Shown in pieces: positions 1-8,251 of a DNA stretch of 64,000 nucleotides. Source of the stretch: Streptomyces sp. NBC_01241 (lineage in GTDB: Bacteria > Actinomycetota > Actinomycetes > Streptomycetales > Streptomycetaceae); assembly GCF_041435435.1 (NCBI RefSeq), contig NZ_CP108494.1, positions 1,832,501-1,896,500 on the forward strand, read 5' to 3'. Positions within the stretch are counted from its first letter, which is position 1. Every line of letters begins with the position of its first letter. Below the pieces are notes generated by a model. It was given only the letters and a program-made list of their open reading frames with translations. It made no database searches and was not told the DNA's origin. The position numbers were made by a program, and so were the translations under genes.

Positions 1-191
1 TGACGTTCGTCGCGGACGGCCGCGAGATGGACGTCGTCCTGGAGATGGACAAGAAGCCGGGGCTCTTCAGCGAGGGCAGCGACTCGTACCGCGCGTTCAA
101 GGTCGGGTTGAACGACTTCCACGGCACCGACTGGGCGGCATACCTCAACCAGTGGCTCGCCCAGGTCGGCGGTCGGCGCAACTGGCTCTAG
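1..191 (+). CDS. Spo0M-like sporulation protein, C-terminal end only (partial)
   Basis: Open reading frame entering from the left edge (reading from base 3) and ending at TAG 189-191; 62 residues are visible. The tail (motifs [14 protein letters not shown], then a tryptophan-rich end finishing in NWL) resembles the C-terminus of arrestin-fold Spo0M family proteins, which in Bacillus and Streptomyces influence sporulation. The N-terminal arrestin domains lie outside the window, so the family call rests on this tail alone. The PEBP gene follows 53 bp downstream on the same strand. Confidence 0.55.
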   Translation, partial: TFVADGREMDVVLEMDKKPGLFSEGSDSYRAFKVGLNDFHGTDWAAYLNQWLAQVGGRRNWL

Positions 192-244
192 GGTCGGGCG
201 GGAGACCTGCTGACAGCAGGAGAGCGATCAGGAGAGGTGCTGAC

Positions 245-775
245 GTGACCGAGCAGAAGAAGGCGCCGCTGCCGCACGACTTCCATCCCGAGGTGCCGTC
301 GTTCACGGTGGTGAGCGAGGACCTCACCCCCGGGGCCGTGCTGGCGGACGCCCAGGTGTTCGCGGCCGGGAACACGTCGCCGCAACTGCGGTGGGAGGGG
401 TTCCCGGACCCCGCCAAGAGTTTCGCCGTGACGTGTTTCGATCCCGATGCTCCGACGGGCAGCGGATTCTGGCACTGGGTGGTATTCGACATCCCGGCGT
501 CGGTCACGGAGCTGCCGGCCGGTGCGGGCAGCGGGACGTTCGAAGGACTGCCCGCGGGTGCCGTACAGGTCCGTAACGACTACGGGTCGAAGGAATTCGG
601 CGGTGCCGCTCCGCCGGCCGGGGAGAAGCACCGCTATGTATTCACCGTGTACGCGGTGGACACCGAGAAGCTGGGGGTCGACAGCGATGCTTCGCCCGCG
701 GTCGTCGGATTCAATCTGCGGTTCCACACGCTGGGCCGTGCTCAGCTGATCGGTGAGTACACAAGTCCTGCCTAG
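245..775 (+). CDS. PEBP-family protein (YbhB/YbcL type)
   Basis: A 176-residue protein of the phosphatidylethanolamine-binding family; bacterial members are small cytosolic or periplasmic proteins of unclear physiological role that bind anionic ligands. Hallmarks are the [21 protein letters not shown] segment (the DPD-P and HW ligand-pocket motifs, about residues 60-80) and the late RNDYG and HRYVFTVYA motifs. The GTG start at 245 is chosen because GGAGAGG lies 7-8 nt upstream; a longer frame from 152 would overlap the preceding gene. Length fits the family. A perfect 11-bp hairpin followed by a T-run at 808-850 ends the transcript. Confidence 0.88.
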   Translation: MTEQKKAPLPHDFHPEVPSFTVVSEDLTPGAVLADAQVFAAGNTSPQLRWEGFPDPAKSFAVTCFDPDAPTGSGFWHWVVFDIPASVTELPAGAGSGTFEGLPAGAVQVRNDYGSKEFGGAAPPAGEKHRYVFTVYAVDTEKLGVDSDASPAVVGFNLRFHTLGRAQLIGEYTSPA

Positions 776-807
776 CAACCGGTGAGCCGAGAGTTCGTTT
801 GCTGTTT

Positions 808-850
808 GCCCTGTCCTGGTCCTGGAGAGATCAGGACAGGGCATTTTTTA
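808..850 (+). terminator. Intrinsic terminator after the PEBP gene
   Basis: GCCCTGTCCTG (808-818) pairs perfectly with CAGGACAGGGC (832-842), followed by ATTTTTT. An 11-bp GC-rich stem with a T-run is a classical rho-independent terminator, rare in this GC-rich sequence. Confidence 0.85.
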
Positions 851-931
851 TTGCGTTGTCCATCACGGCCTGCCCAGCCAGAGTTGATCCGGGCCTGCCA
901 GGGGGCGGGTGGCACACAGGAGGTGGGCGAG

Positions 932-1438
932 ATGCGGGACACGCTGGTACTGAACGCGAGCTTCGAGCCGCTGTCGACGGTGACGCTGAACCGTGCGGTG
1001 GTGCTGATTCTGCAGGACAAGGCCGTCGTCGAGCAGTCGCACCCCGATCTCCGTATGCGTGGTGCCGCCGTCGACATTCCGGTGCCCCGGGTGATCAGGC
1101 TCTGCCGGTACGTGCGGGTGCCGTTCCGAAGACAGGCCCCGTGGTCCAGAAGGGGTGTGCTGATACGGGACCAGCACCGGTGCGCGTACTGCGGGCGGCG
1201 GGCGAGCACCGTCGACCACGTGGTGCCGCGTGCCCAGGGCGGACAGGACTCCTGGCTCAACACCGTGGCGTCCTGTGCGGAGGACAATCACCGCAAGGCG
1301 GCCCGGACGCCGGAGCAGGCGGGGATGCCGCTGCTGCGGCAGCCGTTCGTGCCGTCTCCGGCGGAGGCGATGCTGCTGGCGCTGGGGGCGGGTGAGCGGT
1401 CGGCGCTGCCGGAGTGGCTGGACCGCACCGCTGCGTAG
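932..1438 (+). CDS. HNH endonuclease family protein
   Basis: A 168-residue protein. The first 75 residues form a conserved actinobacterial N-terminal region (LNASFEPLSTV). The HNH nuclease core follows: CAYCG zinc knuckle, then DHVVPRAQGG carrying the catalytic His, and the closing SCAEDNHRK. ATG 932 has an AGGAGGT Shine-Dalgarno at 918-924, so it is preferred over longer in-frame starts. This family is widespread as a single chromosomal gene in actinobacteria; the substrate is not known. It is flanked by terminators and appears monocistronic. Confidence 0.88.
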   Translation: MRDTLVLNASFEPLSTVTLNRAVVLILQDKAVVEQSHPDLRMRGAAVDIPVPRVIRLCRYVRVPFRRQAPWSRRGVLIRDQHRCAYCGRRASTVDHVVPRAQGGQDSWLNTVASCAEDNHRKAARTPEQAGMPLLRQPFVPSPAEAMLLALGAGERSALPEWLDRTAA

Positions 1439-1491
1439 TCGGCGTGGTGTGCACGTGATCGACGTACTCGGCGTACGCATGTTGTCGTACC

Positions 1492-1522
1492 GGAAGCCCG
1501 TCTCTTGTGGGGGCGGGCTTCC
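1492..1522. terminator. Hairpin between convergent genes
   Basis: GGAAGCCCG (1492-1500) pairs with CGGGCTTCC (1514-1522). It lies between the 3' ends of the HNH gene (+) and the TSUP permease (-). There is no T-run; a bidirectional role is inferred from position. Confidence 0.55.
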
Positions 1523-1527
1523 GTGGG

Positions 1528-2295
1528 TCAGCGGAGCAGCAGCTGGACGATGGCGACCGTGCCGACGGCGACGATGAGAACGCGCAGGATGGTGGGGCTG
1601 AGGCGGCGGCCGACCTTGGCACCGATCTGGCCGCCGATCGCCGAGCCGACCGCGATCAGCACGACGGCCGTCCAGTCGAACTCCGCGGCGAAGAGGAAGA
1701 AGATCGCGGCGACGCTGTTGACGATGGCGGCCAGGACGTTCTTGACGGCGTTGAGGCGCTGCATCGTGTCGTCCAGCAGCATGCCCATGAGGGAGAGGTA
1801 GATGATCCCCTGAGCGGCGGTGAAGTAGCCGCCGTAGACGCTGGCGAGCATCAGTCCGACGAAGAGGAGCGGGCCGCCGTCGGGGCGTGCGGGGGTGCCG
1901 TCGTGCTCGCGTCGGCGCTGGACCGCTTTGCTGATGCGGGGTTGCAGGATGACCAGGACGAGGGCCAGGGCCACCAGGATCGGAACGATCGTCTCGAAGG
2001 CCGTGGAGGGCAGGGTCAGCAGGAGGGCGGCGCCGGTGAGGCCGCCGATCAGGGCGCCGACGGCGAGCTTGAGGACGCGGCGACCCTGTCCCACTAGTTC
2101 GGCGCGGTAGCCGATGGCTCCGCTGACGGAGCCCGGGATCAGGCCGAGGCCGTTGGAGACGGTGGCGGTGACCGGGGGCAGACCAGTGGCGAGCAGCACC
2201 GGGAAGGTGATCAGCGTTCCCGATCCGACGATCGTGTTGATCGTGCCGGCGCTGATGCCCGCGGCGAAGACGGCGAGCATCTCCCAGGTGGTCAT
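1528..2295 (-). CDS. TSUP (TauE/SafE) family membrane transporter
   Basis: A 255-residue, very hydrophobic protein with about eight membrane segments in two halves, typical of the sulfite exporter TauE/SafE family (export of sulfite, sulfonates or other organic anions). The GTINTIVGSGTLITFP loop near the N-terminus is the family signature. ATG 2295 (MTTWEML) is chosen over the ATG 36 nt upstream because GGGGGA lies about 7 nt before it. It stands alone, convergent with the HNH gene. The substrate cannot be read from sequence. Confidence 0.86.
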   Translation of the reverse strand: MTTWEMLAVFAAGISAGTINTIVGSGTLITFPVLLATGLPPVTATVSNGLGLIPGSVSGAIGYRAELVGQGRRVLKLAVGALIGGLTGAALLLTLPSTAFETIVPILVALALVLVILQPRISKAVQRRREHDGTPARPDGGPLLFVGLMLASVYGGYFTAAQGIIYLSLMGMLLDDTMQRLNAVKNVLAAIVNSVAAIFFLFAAEFDWTAVVLIAVGSAIGGQIGAKVGRRLSPTILRVLIVAVGTVAIVQLLLR

Positions 2296-2357
2296 GGCGA
2301 ATCCCCCGTACATGATCGGTGGTTGGTGCACTGATCATGCACGAGGGCCTGTACGCG

Positions 2358-3287
2358 TCAGTCGACCGGGGGCTGTTCCCTTCGTTCCTTGCCGGTGTCG
2401 AATCCGGGGACACCGTTGCCGAGGTTGCCGAAGGCTCCGCTGAGGCCCTTGAGTGCGTCGCCGATTTCGCTGGGCACGATCCAGAGCTTGTTGGCGTCGC
2501 CCTCGGCGATCTTCGGGAGCATCTGGAGGTACTGGTACGAGAGGAGCTTCTGGTCCGGGTCGCCGGCGTGGATGGACTCGAAGACCGTACGGATGGCCTG
2601 TGCCTCGCCCTCGGCGCGCAGGGCCGAGGCCTTGGCCTCACCTTCGGCGCGCAGGATCGCGGACTGCTTCTCGCCCTCCGCCGTGAGGATCGCGGACTGC
2701 CGGGTTCCTTCGGCCTGGAGGATCGCAGCGCGCTTGTCGCGATCGGCGCGCATCTGCTTCTCCATCGAGTCCTGGATGGAGGTGGGCGGTTCGATCGCCT
2801 TGAGCTCGACGCGGTTGACGCGGATGCCCCACTTGCCGGTCGCCTCGTCGAGGACTCCGCGGAGGGCGGCGTTGATCTCCTCGCGGGAGGTCAGGGTGCG
2901 CTCCAGGTCCATGCCACCGATGATGTTGCGGAGGGTGGTGACGGTGAGCTGCTCGATCGCCTGGATGTAGCTGGCGACTTCGTAGGTCGCGGCCCTCGCG
3001 TCGGTCACCTGGTAATAGATGACCGTGTCGATGTTGACGACCAGGTTGTCCTGGGTGATCACCGGCTGGGGCGGGAAGGGCACGACCTGTTCACGGAGGT
3101 CGATGCGGTTCCTGATCGAGTCGATGAATGGAACGACGATGTTCAGGCCTGCGTTGAGCGTGCGGGTGTAGCGGCCGAAGCGCTCCACGATGGCGGCGCT
3201 GGCCTGCGGAATGACCTGGATCGTCTTGATCAGGGCGATGAAGACGAGCACCACCAGAATGATCAGGACGATGATGATCGGTTGCAT
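2358..3287 (-). CDS. SPFH/stomatin-like membrane scaffold protein (QmcA type)
   Basis: A 309-residue protein: one N-terminal membrane segment (residues 2-22), an SPFH/band-7 domain (about 25-180, with VVPFIDSIRNRIDLREQV and IVNRVELKAIEPP-like motifs), then an Ala/Glu-rich coiled coil (about 185-245, repeated AEGE heptads) and a C-terminal tail. Such proteins oligomerise in membrane microdomains and act with NfeD partners. An NfeD-like gene is indeed immediately upstream on the same strand, 152 bp away, so the two probably form one functional unit. Confidence 0.9.
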   Translation of the reverse strand: MQPIIIVLIILVVLVFIALIKTIQVIPQASAAIVERFGRYTRTLNAGLNIVVPFIDSIRNRIDLREQVVPFPPQPVITQDNLVVNIDTVIYYQVTDARAATYEVASYIQAIEQLTVTTLRNIIGGMDLERTLTSREEINAALRGVLDEATGKWGIRVNRVELKAIEPPTSIQDSMEKQMRADRDKRAAILQAEGTRQSAILTAEGEKQSAILRAEGEAKASALRAEGEAQAIRTVFESIHAGDPDQKLLSYQYLQMLPKIAEGDANKLWIVPSEIGDALKGLSGAFGNLGNGVPGFDTGKERREQPPVD

Positions 3288-3439
3288 CGTGTTCCTCGTT
3301 GCCCTTCGGTTGCCGACGGATCGCGATGATCGAGGTCGAAATCGTGTGAGGGGCCGTATGTCTGTGCCTGGACGGTCCCGATCTCATGATCATCGACATC
3401 GAGTCTGACAGAACGTGCTCTGTCGTGTGGGTGGTTCGG

Positions 3440-3868
3440 TCACATGACGACTGCTGTGGCACCGTCGATCTCGACGACATCGACCTGTTGGCCCGGATCG
3501 AAGCTCTGGCCCCCGTCGAGTGCGCGGGCGGACCAGATCTCTCCGGCCAGCTTGATCCGGCCGCCACTGCCGTCGACCCGTTCCAGGACGACTGCCTGAC
3601 GGCCTTTCAGCGCATCGATGCCGGTGGCCAGTTGGGGCTGGTCGGCACGGTGCCTGGCGGCGATCGGCCGGACCACGGCGATGAGCGCCACGGAGACCAC
3701 GACGAATACCAGTACTTGGGCCACGATGCCACCGCCGAGTGCCGCCACGACCGCCGCGGCGACCGCTCCGACGGCGAACATGCCGAACTCGGGCATCGCG
3801 GTCAGGACGAGCGGGATGCCCAGTCCCACCGCGCCGATCAGCCACCACACCCATGCGTCGATGTCCAC
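3440..3868 (-). CDS. NfeD-like membrane protein
   Basis: A 142-residue protein with three to four N-terminal membrane helices (residues 5-75) and a C-terminal OB-fold-like domain (about 85-142, containing GIDALKGRQAVVLE and a closing VDVVEIDGATAVV). This is the short NfeD type, the usual partner of SPFH proteins in membrane organisation. The SPFH gene lies downstream on the same strand. The start codon ATG 3868 opens directly onto the first membrane helix. Confidence 0.88.
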   Translation of the reverse strand: MDIDAWVWWLIGAVGLGIPLVLTAMPEFGMFAVGAVAAAVVAALGGGIVAQVLVFVVVSVALIAVVRPIAARHRADQPQLATGIDALKGRQAVVLERVDGSGGRIKLAGEIWSARALDGGQSFDPGQQVDVVEIDGATAVVM

Positions 3869-4011
3869 GTGGTCATGGTAGGACCGCGGGTGCCTTCGCG
3901 GACAGGGCGCAAGCGGACGTCGCGCCGGACAGGTTCCAGCCGGAGGGGTTCCGGCCCGGGGTGGCCGGGGGGGGTTCGGTCGGAGACGTTCCGGTCGGAG
4001 GGGTTTCGTAC

Positions 4012-4155
4012 TGTTCTGTTCTGCCGGGCCGGTTCTGTTCTGCCGGGCCGATTCCGTTCTGCCGGGCCGATTCCGTTCCGCCGGGCCGATTCCGTTCCGC
4101 CGGGCCGATTCCGTTCCGCCGGGCCGATTCCGTTCCGCCGGGCCGATTCCGTTTT
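4012..4155. repeat. 19-bp tandem repeat, about seven copies
   Basis: Seven head-to-tail 19-bp units start at 4012, 4031, 4050, 4069, 4088, 4107 and 4126. The last four read GATTCCGTTCCGCCGGGCC identically; earlier copies carry C/T differences. The array ends at the stop codon of the ABC ATPase gene (minus strand) and lies upstream of the nfeD-like gene. No function is evident. Confidence 0.95.
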
Positions 4156-4951
4156 AGGAGAGCGGGAGTCCGTGGGCCGTGTAGCGGTCGCCGGTGTGCT
4201 CGACGATCAGCGGCAGGCCGAAGCAGAGGGAGAGGTTGCGGGAGCTGAGCTCGGTCTCCATGGGGCCCGCGGCGAGCACCTTGCCCTGGCGGATCATCAG
4301 GACGTGGGTGAAGCCGGGGGCGATCTCCTCGACGTGGTGGGTGACCATGATCATGGAGGGGGCGTACGGGTCGCGGGCCAGTCGGCCGAGGCGGCGGACC
4401 AGGTCCTCGCGGCCCCCGAGGTCGAGTCCCGCGGCGGGCTCGTCGAGGAGCAGCAGCTCCGGGTCGGTCATCATGGCGCGGGCGATGAGGGTGCGCTTGC
4501 GCTCGCCCTCGGAAAGGGTGCCGAACTTGCGGTCGAGGTACTCGGTCATGCCGAGGCGGTCGAGGAAGGCGCGGGCGCGCTCCTCATCCACGGCCTCGTA
4601 GTTCTCGTGCCAGGTGGCGGTCATGCCGTAGGCGGCGGTGAGCACCGTCTGTAGAACGGTCTGGCGCCTGGGCAGCTTCTCGGCCATGGCAACGCCCGCG
4701 ATGCCGATGCGGGGGCGGAGATCGAAGACATCGGTGCCGACGCCTCCGAGTTGCTCGCCGAGGATCTTGGCGGTGCCGGTGCTCGGGAAGAGGTAGCTGG
4801 ACGCGATGTTGAGGAGGGTGGTCTTGCCGGCGCCGTTCGGGCCGAGGATGACCCAGCGCTCCCCCTCCTTGACCTGCCAGGAGACGTCGTCCACCAGAGC
4901 GCGTCCGTCGCGGACCACGGATACGTCCACCAGCTCCAGTACATCGCTCAT
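4154..4951 (-). CDS. ABC transporter ATP-binding protein
   Basis: A 265-residue stand-alone nucleotide-binding domain. Walker A is GPNGAGKTT, the signature is LSEGERKR, Walker B is LLLLDEPAAGLD, followed by the H-loop in MVTHHVEEI. The LSEGE variant and HVEEIAPGFTHV resemble YlmA/ModF-like single ATPases. No permease gene adjoins, so the partner is unknown. ATG 4951 (MSDVLEL) is chosen over the start 51 nt upstream because the domain begins there. The stop codon abuts a 19-bp tandem-repeat array. Confidence 0.9.
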   Translation of the reverse strand: MSDVLELVDVSVVRDGRALVDDVSWQVKEGERWVILGPNGAGKTTLLNIASSYLFPSTGTAKILGEQLGGVGTDVFDLRPRIGIAGVAMAEKLPRRQTVLQTVLTAAYGMTATWHENYEAVDEERARAFLDRLGMTEYLDRKFGTLSEGERKRTLIARAMMTDPELLLLDEPAAGLDLGGREDLVRRLGRLARDPYAPSMIMVTHHVEEIAPGFTHVLMIRQGKVLAAGPMETELSSRNLSLCFGLPLIVEHTGDRYTAHGLPLS

Positions 4952-5082
4952 GGCGCGTTGTCTCCCCATGCAGTGTCGAGATCGTCGCGTGCCTGTGGGC
5001 ACAGCTCCCAGGGAAATCTACGCCACCGCAGGAGTGCGTCAGGCGCTGGGCCCGCGTGAGGACAGGCCCCTGCTCCGTTCCC

Positions 5083-5094
5083 TAGGCTGGTGCC
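5083..5094 (+). promoter_or_regulatory. Probable leaderless -10 element
   Basis: TAGGCT (5083-5088) sits 6 nt before the ATG at 5095 and there is no Shine-Dalgarno sequence, the arrangement expected for a leaderless actinobacterial transcript. No clear -35 is seen. Confidence 0.45.
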
Positions 5095-5874
5095 ATGCTT
5101 TCGGAACCACGCTCAGGACTGCTGGCCGCTTGGGGAAACGCGCTTCTGGCAGGGCTCGTATCGCCGGACGACGCAGCGCTCGCCATTGTCGGGGAGGACG
5201 CGGTGCACCGCGTGGAGGGAGTGCCGGGCGAGACGGGGCCGGTCGGGCTCACGCTGGCGCTCGGGCGGTTGCGGGCACTGGGGGTGACCGGCTTCCGGGT
5301 CGCGCTGCCGGCCCCTGGGCATCCGCTGGGACTGAGCGGTCCGCCGGACTTCAACGCGCGGGCGTTGGAGGCGGAGGAGGCGGTGGTCGCGTTCGGCGCA
5401 CCGTACGGGCTGGTTCCCGAGGTCCACGAGGTGGGGCCGGAGGGGGATCTGCACGTCGAGGTGGTGTGGCACTGTCTGCCCGTGCGGGAGGCGCCGCCGG
5501 CCGATGTGCCGTCGCTGGGTGAGGCGGAGCGGGAGCTCGCCGAGGCGTTGCGGGATGCGACGGCGGTGCTGTCGCGGTTGGATGTGGCGGGCTCCGGGCC
5601 GGTCGCGGAGGCGGCGGTGGACGCGTACCGGGCGCGGGCGGAGCGGGGGCGCGAGGTGCTGGCGCCGGGGTATCCGCCGCGGGCGGTGCGGGTGCTGGAG
5701 CTGGCGCAGCGGGTCGGGCTGCTGATCTCGGTGGCGTACGAGAACGGGCACGGCGGGGCGGTGAGCGCGTCGGAGATCGCGGCTCGGGGGGAGGCGCTGA
5801 GGCCGGTGGAGCGGGTGGCTCGGCGGGCGCAGGTTGCCGCGTACAACGCGTATGTGGAAGAGCGGGAGCGGTAG
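5095..5874 (+). CDS. Conserved actinobacterial protein of unknown function
   Basis: A 259-residue soluble protein with no membrane segment or motif that I recognise as catalytic. It starts MLSEPRSGLLAAWGNALLAG, has a central hydrophobic/acidic region (PEVHEVGPEGDLHVEVVW) and a helical C-terminal half rich in Ala/Arg/Glu. Codon use is typical of the neighbourhood, so it looks native. It is divergent from the ABC ATPase gene. I believe similar proteins occur throughout Streptomyces, but no function is assigned. Confidence 0.8.
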   Translation: MLSEPRSGLLAAWGNALLAGLVSPDDAALAIVGEDAVHRVEGVPGETGPVGLTLALGRLRALGVTGFRVALPAPGHPLGLSGPPDFNARALEAEEAVVAFGAPYGLVPEVHEVGPEGDLHVEVVWHCLPVREAPPADVPSLGEAERELAEALRDATAVLSRLDVAGSGPVAEAAVDAYRARAERGREVLAPGYPPRAVRVLELAQRVGLLISVAYENGHGGAVSASEIAARGEALRPVERVARRAQVAAYNAYVEERER

Positions 5875-5946
5875 GCCTTGGGCGGCCGGCGGGGGTGGTT
5901 GCGGTTGGCGTCCCGGGGTGCTGGCTTTGTCCTCAATCGCCGGACG

Positions 5947-6008
5947 GGCTTGTGAGTGCCGGGTGTGGGCTTGAGGGTGCCGGGGTGGGCTTGAGGGTGC
6001 CGGGGTGA
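5947..6008. repeat. 20-bp tandem repeat, three copies
   Basis: Three head-to-tail copies of a unit close to GGGCTTGAGGGTGCCGGGGT lie in the 200-bp gap between the convergent 259-residue protein gene and chpE. The first copy is degenerate. Confidence 0.8.
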
Positions 6009-6074
6009 GCGGTGGGTGTGGGGGTCGCCGGACGGGCTCGATGTGCCCGGCCGGCGACACAGGGCCGTGGTCGG

Positions 6075-6323
6075 TCAGCCGTTCAGGCCGACGTTGCCGA
6101 AGGCGGGGTTGAGCAGGCCGATCACGTTGACGGTGTTGCCGACCACGTTCACCGGGACGTGCACCGGGACCTGGACGACGTTGCCGCTGACCACGCCCGG
6201 GGAGTGGGTCGCGGCACCGTGGGCGCCGGCGCCGTGGCCGGTGGCGGAAGCCGCGCCGGCACCGGCGGCGATGATTCCGCCGGCGATCATGGTGACGGCA
6301 GCGGCCTTCTTCAGGTTCTTCAC
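6075..6323 (-). CDS. chpE: Short chaplin ChpE
   Basis: An 82-residue secreted protein: signal peptide about residues 1-28 ending ASA, then one chaplin domain (GNVVQVPVHVPVNVVGN, VNVIGLLNPAFGN). Chaplins assemble into amyloid-like hydrophobic fibrils on aerial hyphae and spores. Most short chaplins have two conserved cysteines; this one has none, which is the hallmark of ChpE. The GTG start at 6323 has AGGAGG 8 nt upstream. It lies next to a two-component system, but the sequence does not show regulation by it. Confidence 0.93.
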   Translation of the reverse strand: MKNLKKAAAVTMIAGGIIAAGAGAASATGHGAGAHGAATHSPGVVSGNVVQVPVHVPVNVVGNTVNVIGLLNPAFGNVGLNG

Positions 6324-6468
6324 TTCAGGATCCTCCTAGCGTGGCTGCGGCCAGCCGCCGCAGCACCCTGGAGAACGCCTCGGGGTCGAACAGGTTGCGC
6401 CGTCCGGGTGACGTCCACCCGACAGTATGAATCTCAGTCCGGAGTGAGACGGTCCGATTCGGTGCCGG

Positions 6469-7113
6469 TCAGCCCGCCGCCCCGTGCCGGACGGCCCAGA
6501 GGGCCGCCTGGGTGCGGTCCGAGAGATCCAGCTTCATCAGAATATTCGAGACGTGCGTCTTGACGGTCTTCTCGGAGAGGACCAGGGCTCGCGCGATCTC
6601 GCGGTTGGAGCGGCCGTCAGCGATGAGGCCCAGCACTTCCCGCTCCCGTTCGGTAAGGGTGCTCCCCCGGCCCGTACCGCTGCCCGCGTCGTCCTGGGCT
6701 AGCAGGGCTCCCGCGACCTCCGGCTGGAGCAGGACGTGGCCCGCGTACACCGAGCGGATAGCGCCGGCCAGGGCGTCCGGGTCGACGTCCTTGTATACGT
6801 ACCCGGAAGCTCCGGCCCGTAGCGCGGGGACCACGGTGCGCTGCTCGGTGAAGCTGGTGACGATGAGGACCTTGGCCGGGTTCTCCAGCTCGCGGAGCTT
6901 GCGCAGGGCCTCGATCCCGTCCGTGCCGGGCATCTTGATGTCCATCAGGACGACGTCGGGACGGAGTTCTTCGGTCCTGGCCACCCCTTCCGCGCCGTCG
7001 GACGCCTCACCGACCACTTCTATGTCGTCCTGTACCTCCAGGAATGTACGCAGACCGCGGCGGACCACCTGGTGGTCGTCGACCAGCAGCACCCTGATGA
7101 TCTTGTCAGCCAC
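6469..7113 (-). CDS. NarL/LuxR-family response regulator
   Basis: A 214-residue protein: receiver domain (residues 5-120) with LLVDDHQVVRRGL, phospho-acceptor Asp in VVLMDIKMPGTDG, Thr/Ser in VTSF and Lys in YVYKDV; linker; LuxR-type helix-turn-helix (about 148-210, TEREREVLGLIADGRSNREI). It begins at GTG 7113, overlapping the end of the kinase gene (GTGGCTGA), so the pair is translationally coupled and forms one two-component system. The true start cannot be further upstream without running into the kinase's other frame. Confidence 0.92.
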   Translation of the reverse strand: MADKIIRVLLVDDHQVVRRGLRTFLEVQDDIEVVGEASDGAEGVARTEELRPDVVLMDIKMPGTDGIEALRKLRELENPAKVLIVTSFTEQRTVVPALRAGASGYVYKDVDPDALAGAIRSVYAGHVLLQPEVAGALLAQDDAGSGTGRGSTLTEREREVLGLIADGRSNREIARALVLSEKTVKTHVSNILMKLDLSDRTQAALWAVRHGAAG

Positions 7114-8251
7114 CGGGTACCTCCATCTCGATCGTGGTGCCCTTGCCGGGCGCCGATTCAACGGTGAGCCTTCCGCCGACCCCGCTCGCGCGGTCGCGCA
7201 TCGACACCAGGCCCAGGTGGCGGCCCGCCTGCCGGGTCGCCGCGGGTTCGAAGCCGCTGCCGTCGTCGGTGATCCGCAGCAGTGTGCCGCCGCCGTGCCG
7301 GGCCAGTGTGACGCCGACGTGCTCGGCGCCCGAGTGGCGCAGCGCGTTGTGCAGGGCCTCCTGCGAGACCCGGAGCAGCGCCTCTTCCTGGGCGGCCGGC
7401 AGGGCCCGTACGCCCAGGCTCTCGAAGGTGACCCGGGCCGAGTGGGCACGGTCCAGGACCTGGATCTGGGTGCGGAGGGTGGCGATGAGGCCGTCCTCAT
7501 CGAGCGCGGCCGGGCGCAGTTCGATGACGGCGGCGCGCAGCTCCTCCACGGCTTCCGCGGCGAGCGCGGCGACCTGGTGGAGCTCGCCCTTGGCGCGGGC
7601 CGGGTCGCGGTCGATCAGAGTGGTGGCGGCCTGGGCCGTCAGCCGCAACGAGAACAGCTTCTGGCTGACCGCGTCGTGCAGCTCATGGGCGAGCCGGGAG
7701 CGCTCCTCGGCGATGGTGAGCTCCCGGCTGCGCTCGTACAGCCGGGCGTTGGTGAGGGCGATCGCCGCATGCTGGGCGAGGATCGACAGCAGCTCCTCGT
7801 CCTCGGCGGTGAAACCGCAGCTGCCCTCGGGTTTGGGGCAGCGCTTGTTGGCGAGGAAGAGCGCGCCGATGATCTCGTCGCCGTCCCGGATGGGCAGACC
7901 GAGGAAATCGGACATGTCGGGGTGGGCGGCGGGCCAGCCCTCGAAGCGGGGGTCCTTGCGGACGTCGGCGAGGCGCTCGGGCCTCGCCTCGTGGAGCATC
8001 GCGGCGAGGATGCCGTGCTGCCGGGGCAGGGGGCCGATGGCCTTCCACTGCTCGTCGCTGACGCCGTCGACGACGAACTGGGCGAAGCCGCCGTGATCGT
8101 CGGGCACGCCCAGGGCGGCGTACTCGGCGTCCAGCAGTTCGCGGGCCGAGGCGACGATCGTCTTCAGGACGTCGCGCACTTCGAGATGCCGGCTCATGGC
8201 GAGCAGCGCGGCACTCACCGCTGCGAGGCCCGACGGTGGGCGATGGCTCAT
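7106..8251 (-). CDS. GAF-domain sensor histidine kinase (HisKA_3 type)
   Basis: A 381-residue cytoplasmic kinase without membrane segments. A GAF domain occupies about residues 20-170 (GLPIRDGDEIIGALFLANK near its end). The HisKA_3 dimerisation helix has the phospho-acceptor His192 in ELHDAVSQKLF, and a C-terminal HATPase domain has NALRHSGA (N box), DDGSGF and GRHLGLVSMRDRA (G boxes). This layout is that of DevS/NarX-like kinases that sense small ligands or redox state. The partner regulator overlaps its 3' end. No heme- or iron-sulfur-specific residues could be assigned. Confidence 0.92.
   Translation of the reverse strand: MSHRPPSGLAAVSAALLAMSRHLEVRDVLKTIVASARELLDAEYAALGVPDDHGGFAQFVVDGVSDEQWKAIGPLPRQHGILAAMLHEARPERLADVRKDPRFEGWPAAHPDMSDFLGLPIRDGDEIIGALFLANKRCPKPEGSCGFTAEDEELLSILAQHAAIALTNARLYERSRELTIAEERSRLAHELHDAVSQKLFSLRLTAQAATTLIDRDPARAKGELHQVAALAAEAVEELRAAVIELRPAALDEDGLIATLRTQIQVLDRAHSARVTFESLGVRALPAAQEEALLRVSQEALHNALRHSGAEHVGVTLARHGGGTLLRITDDGSGFEPAATRQAGRHLGLVSMRDRASGVGGRLTVESAPGKGTTIEMEVPGG

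Noticed and set aside
188..844. Long open frames opposite the PEBP gene and similar frames opposite most genes
   Set aside because: High GC content leaves antisense frames open; these have Arg/Pro-rich composition, no domains and no ribosome-binding sites, and lie opposite clearly real genes.
4012..4155. CRISPR-like array
   Set aside because: Units are head-to-tail with no unique spacers and no cas genes.
3739..4248. Open frames with repeated GPIPF/RRAD-like peptides over the 19-bp array
   Set aside because: They are translations of the tandem repeat itself and overlap the ABC ATPase gene; no start signal or non-repeat domain.
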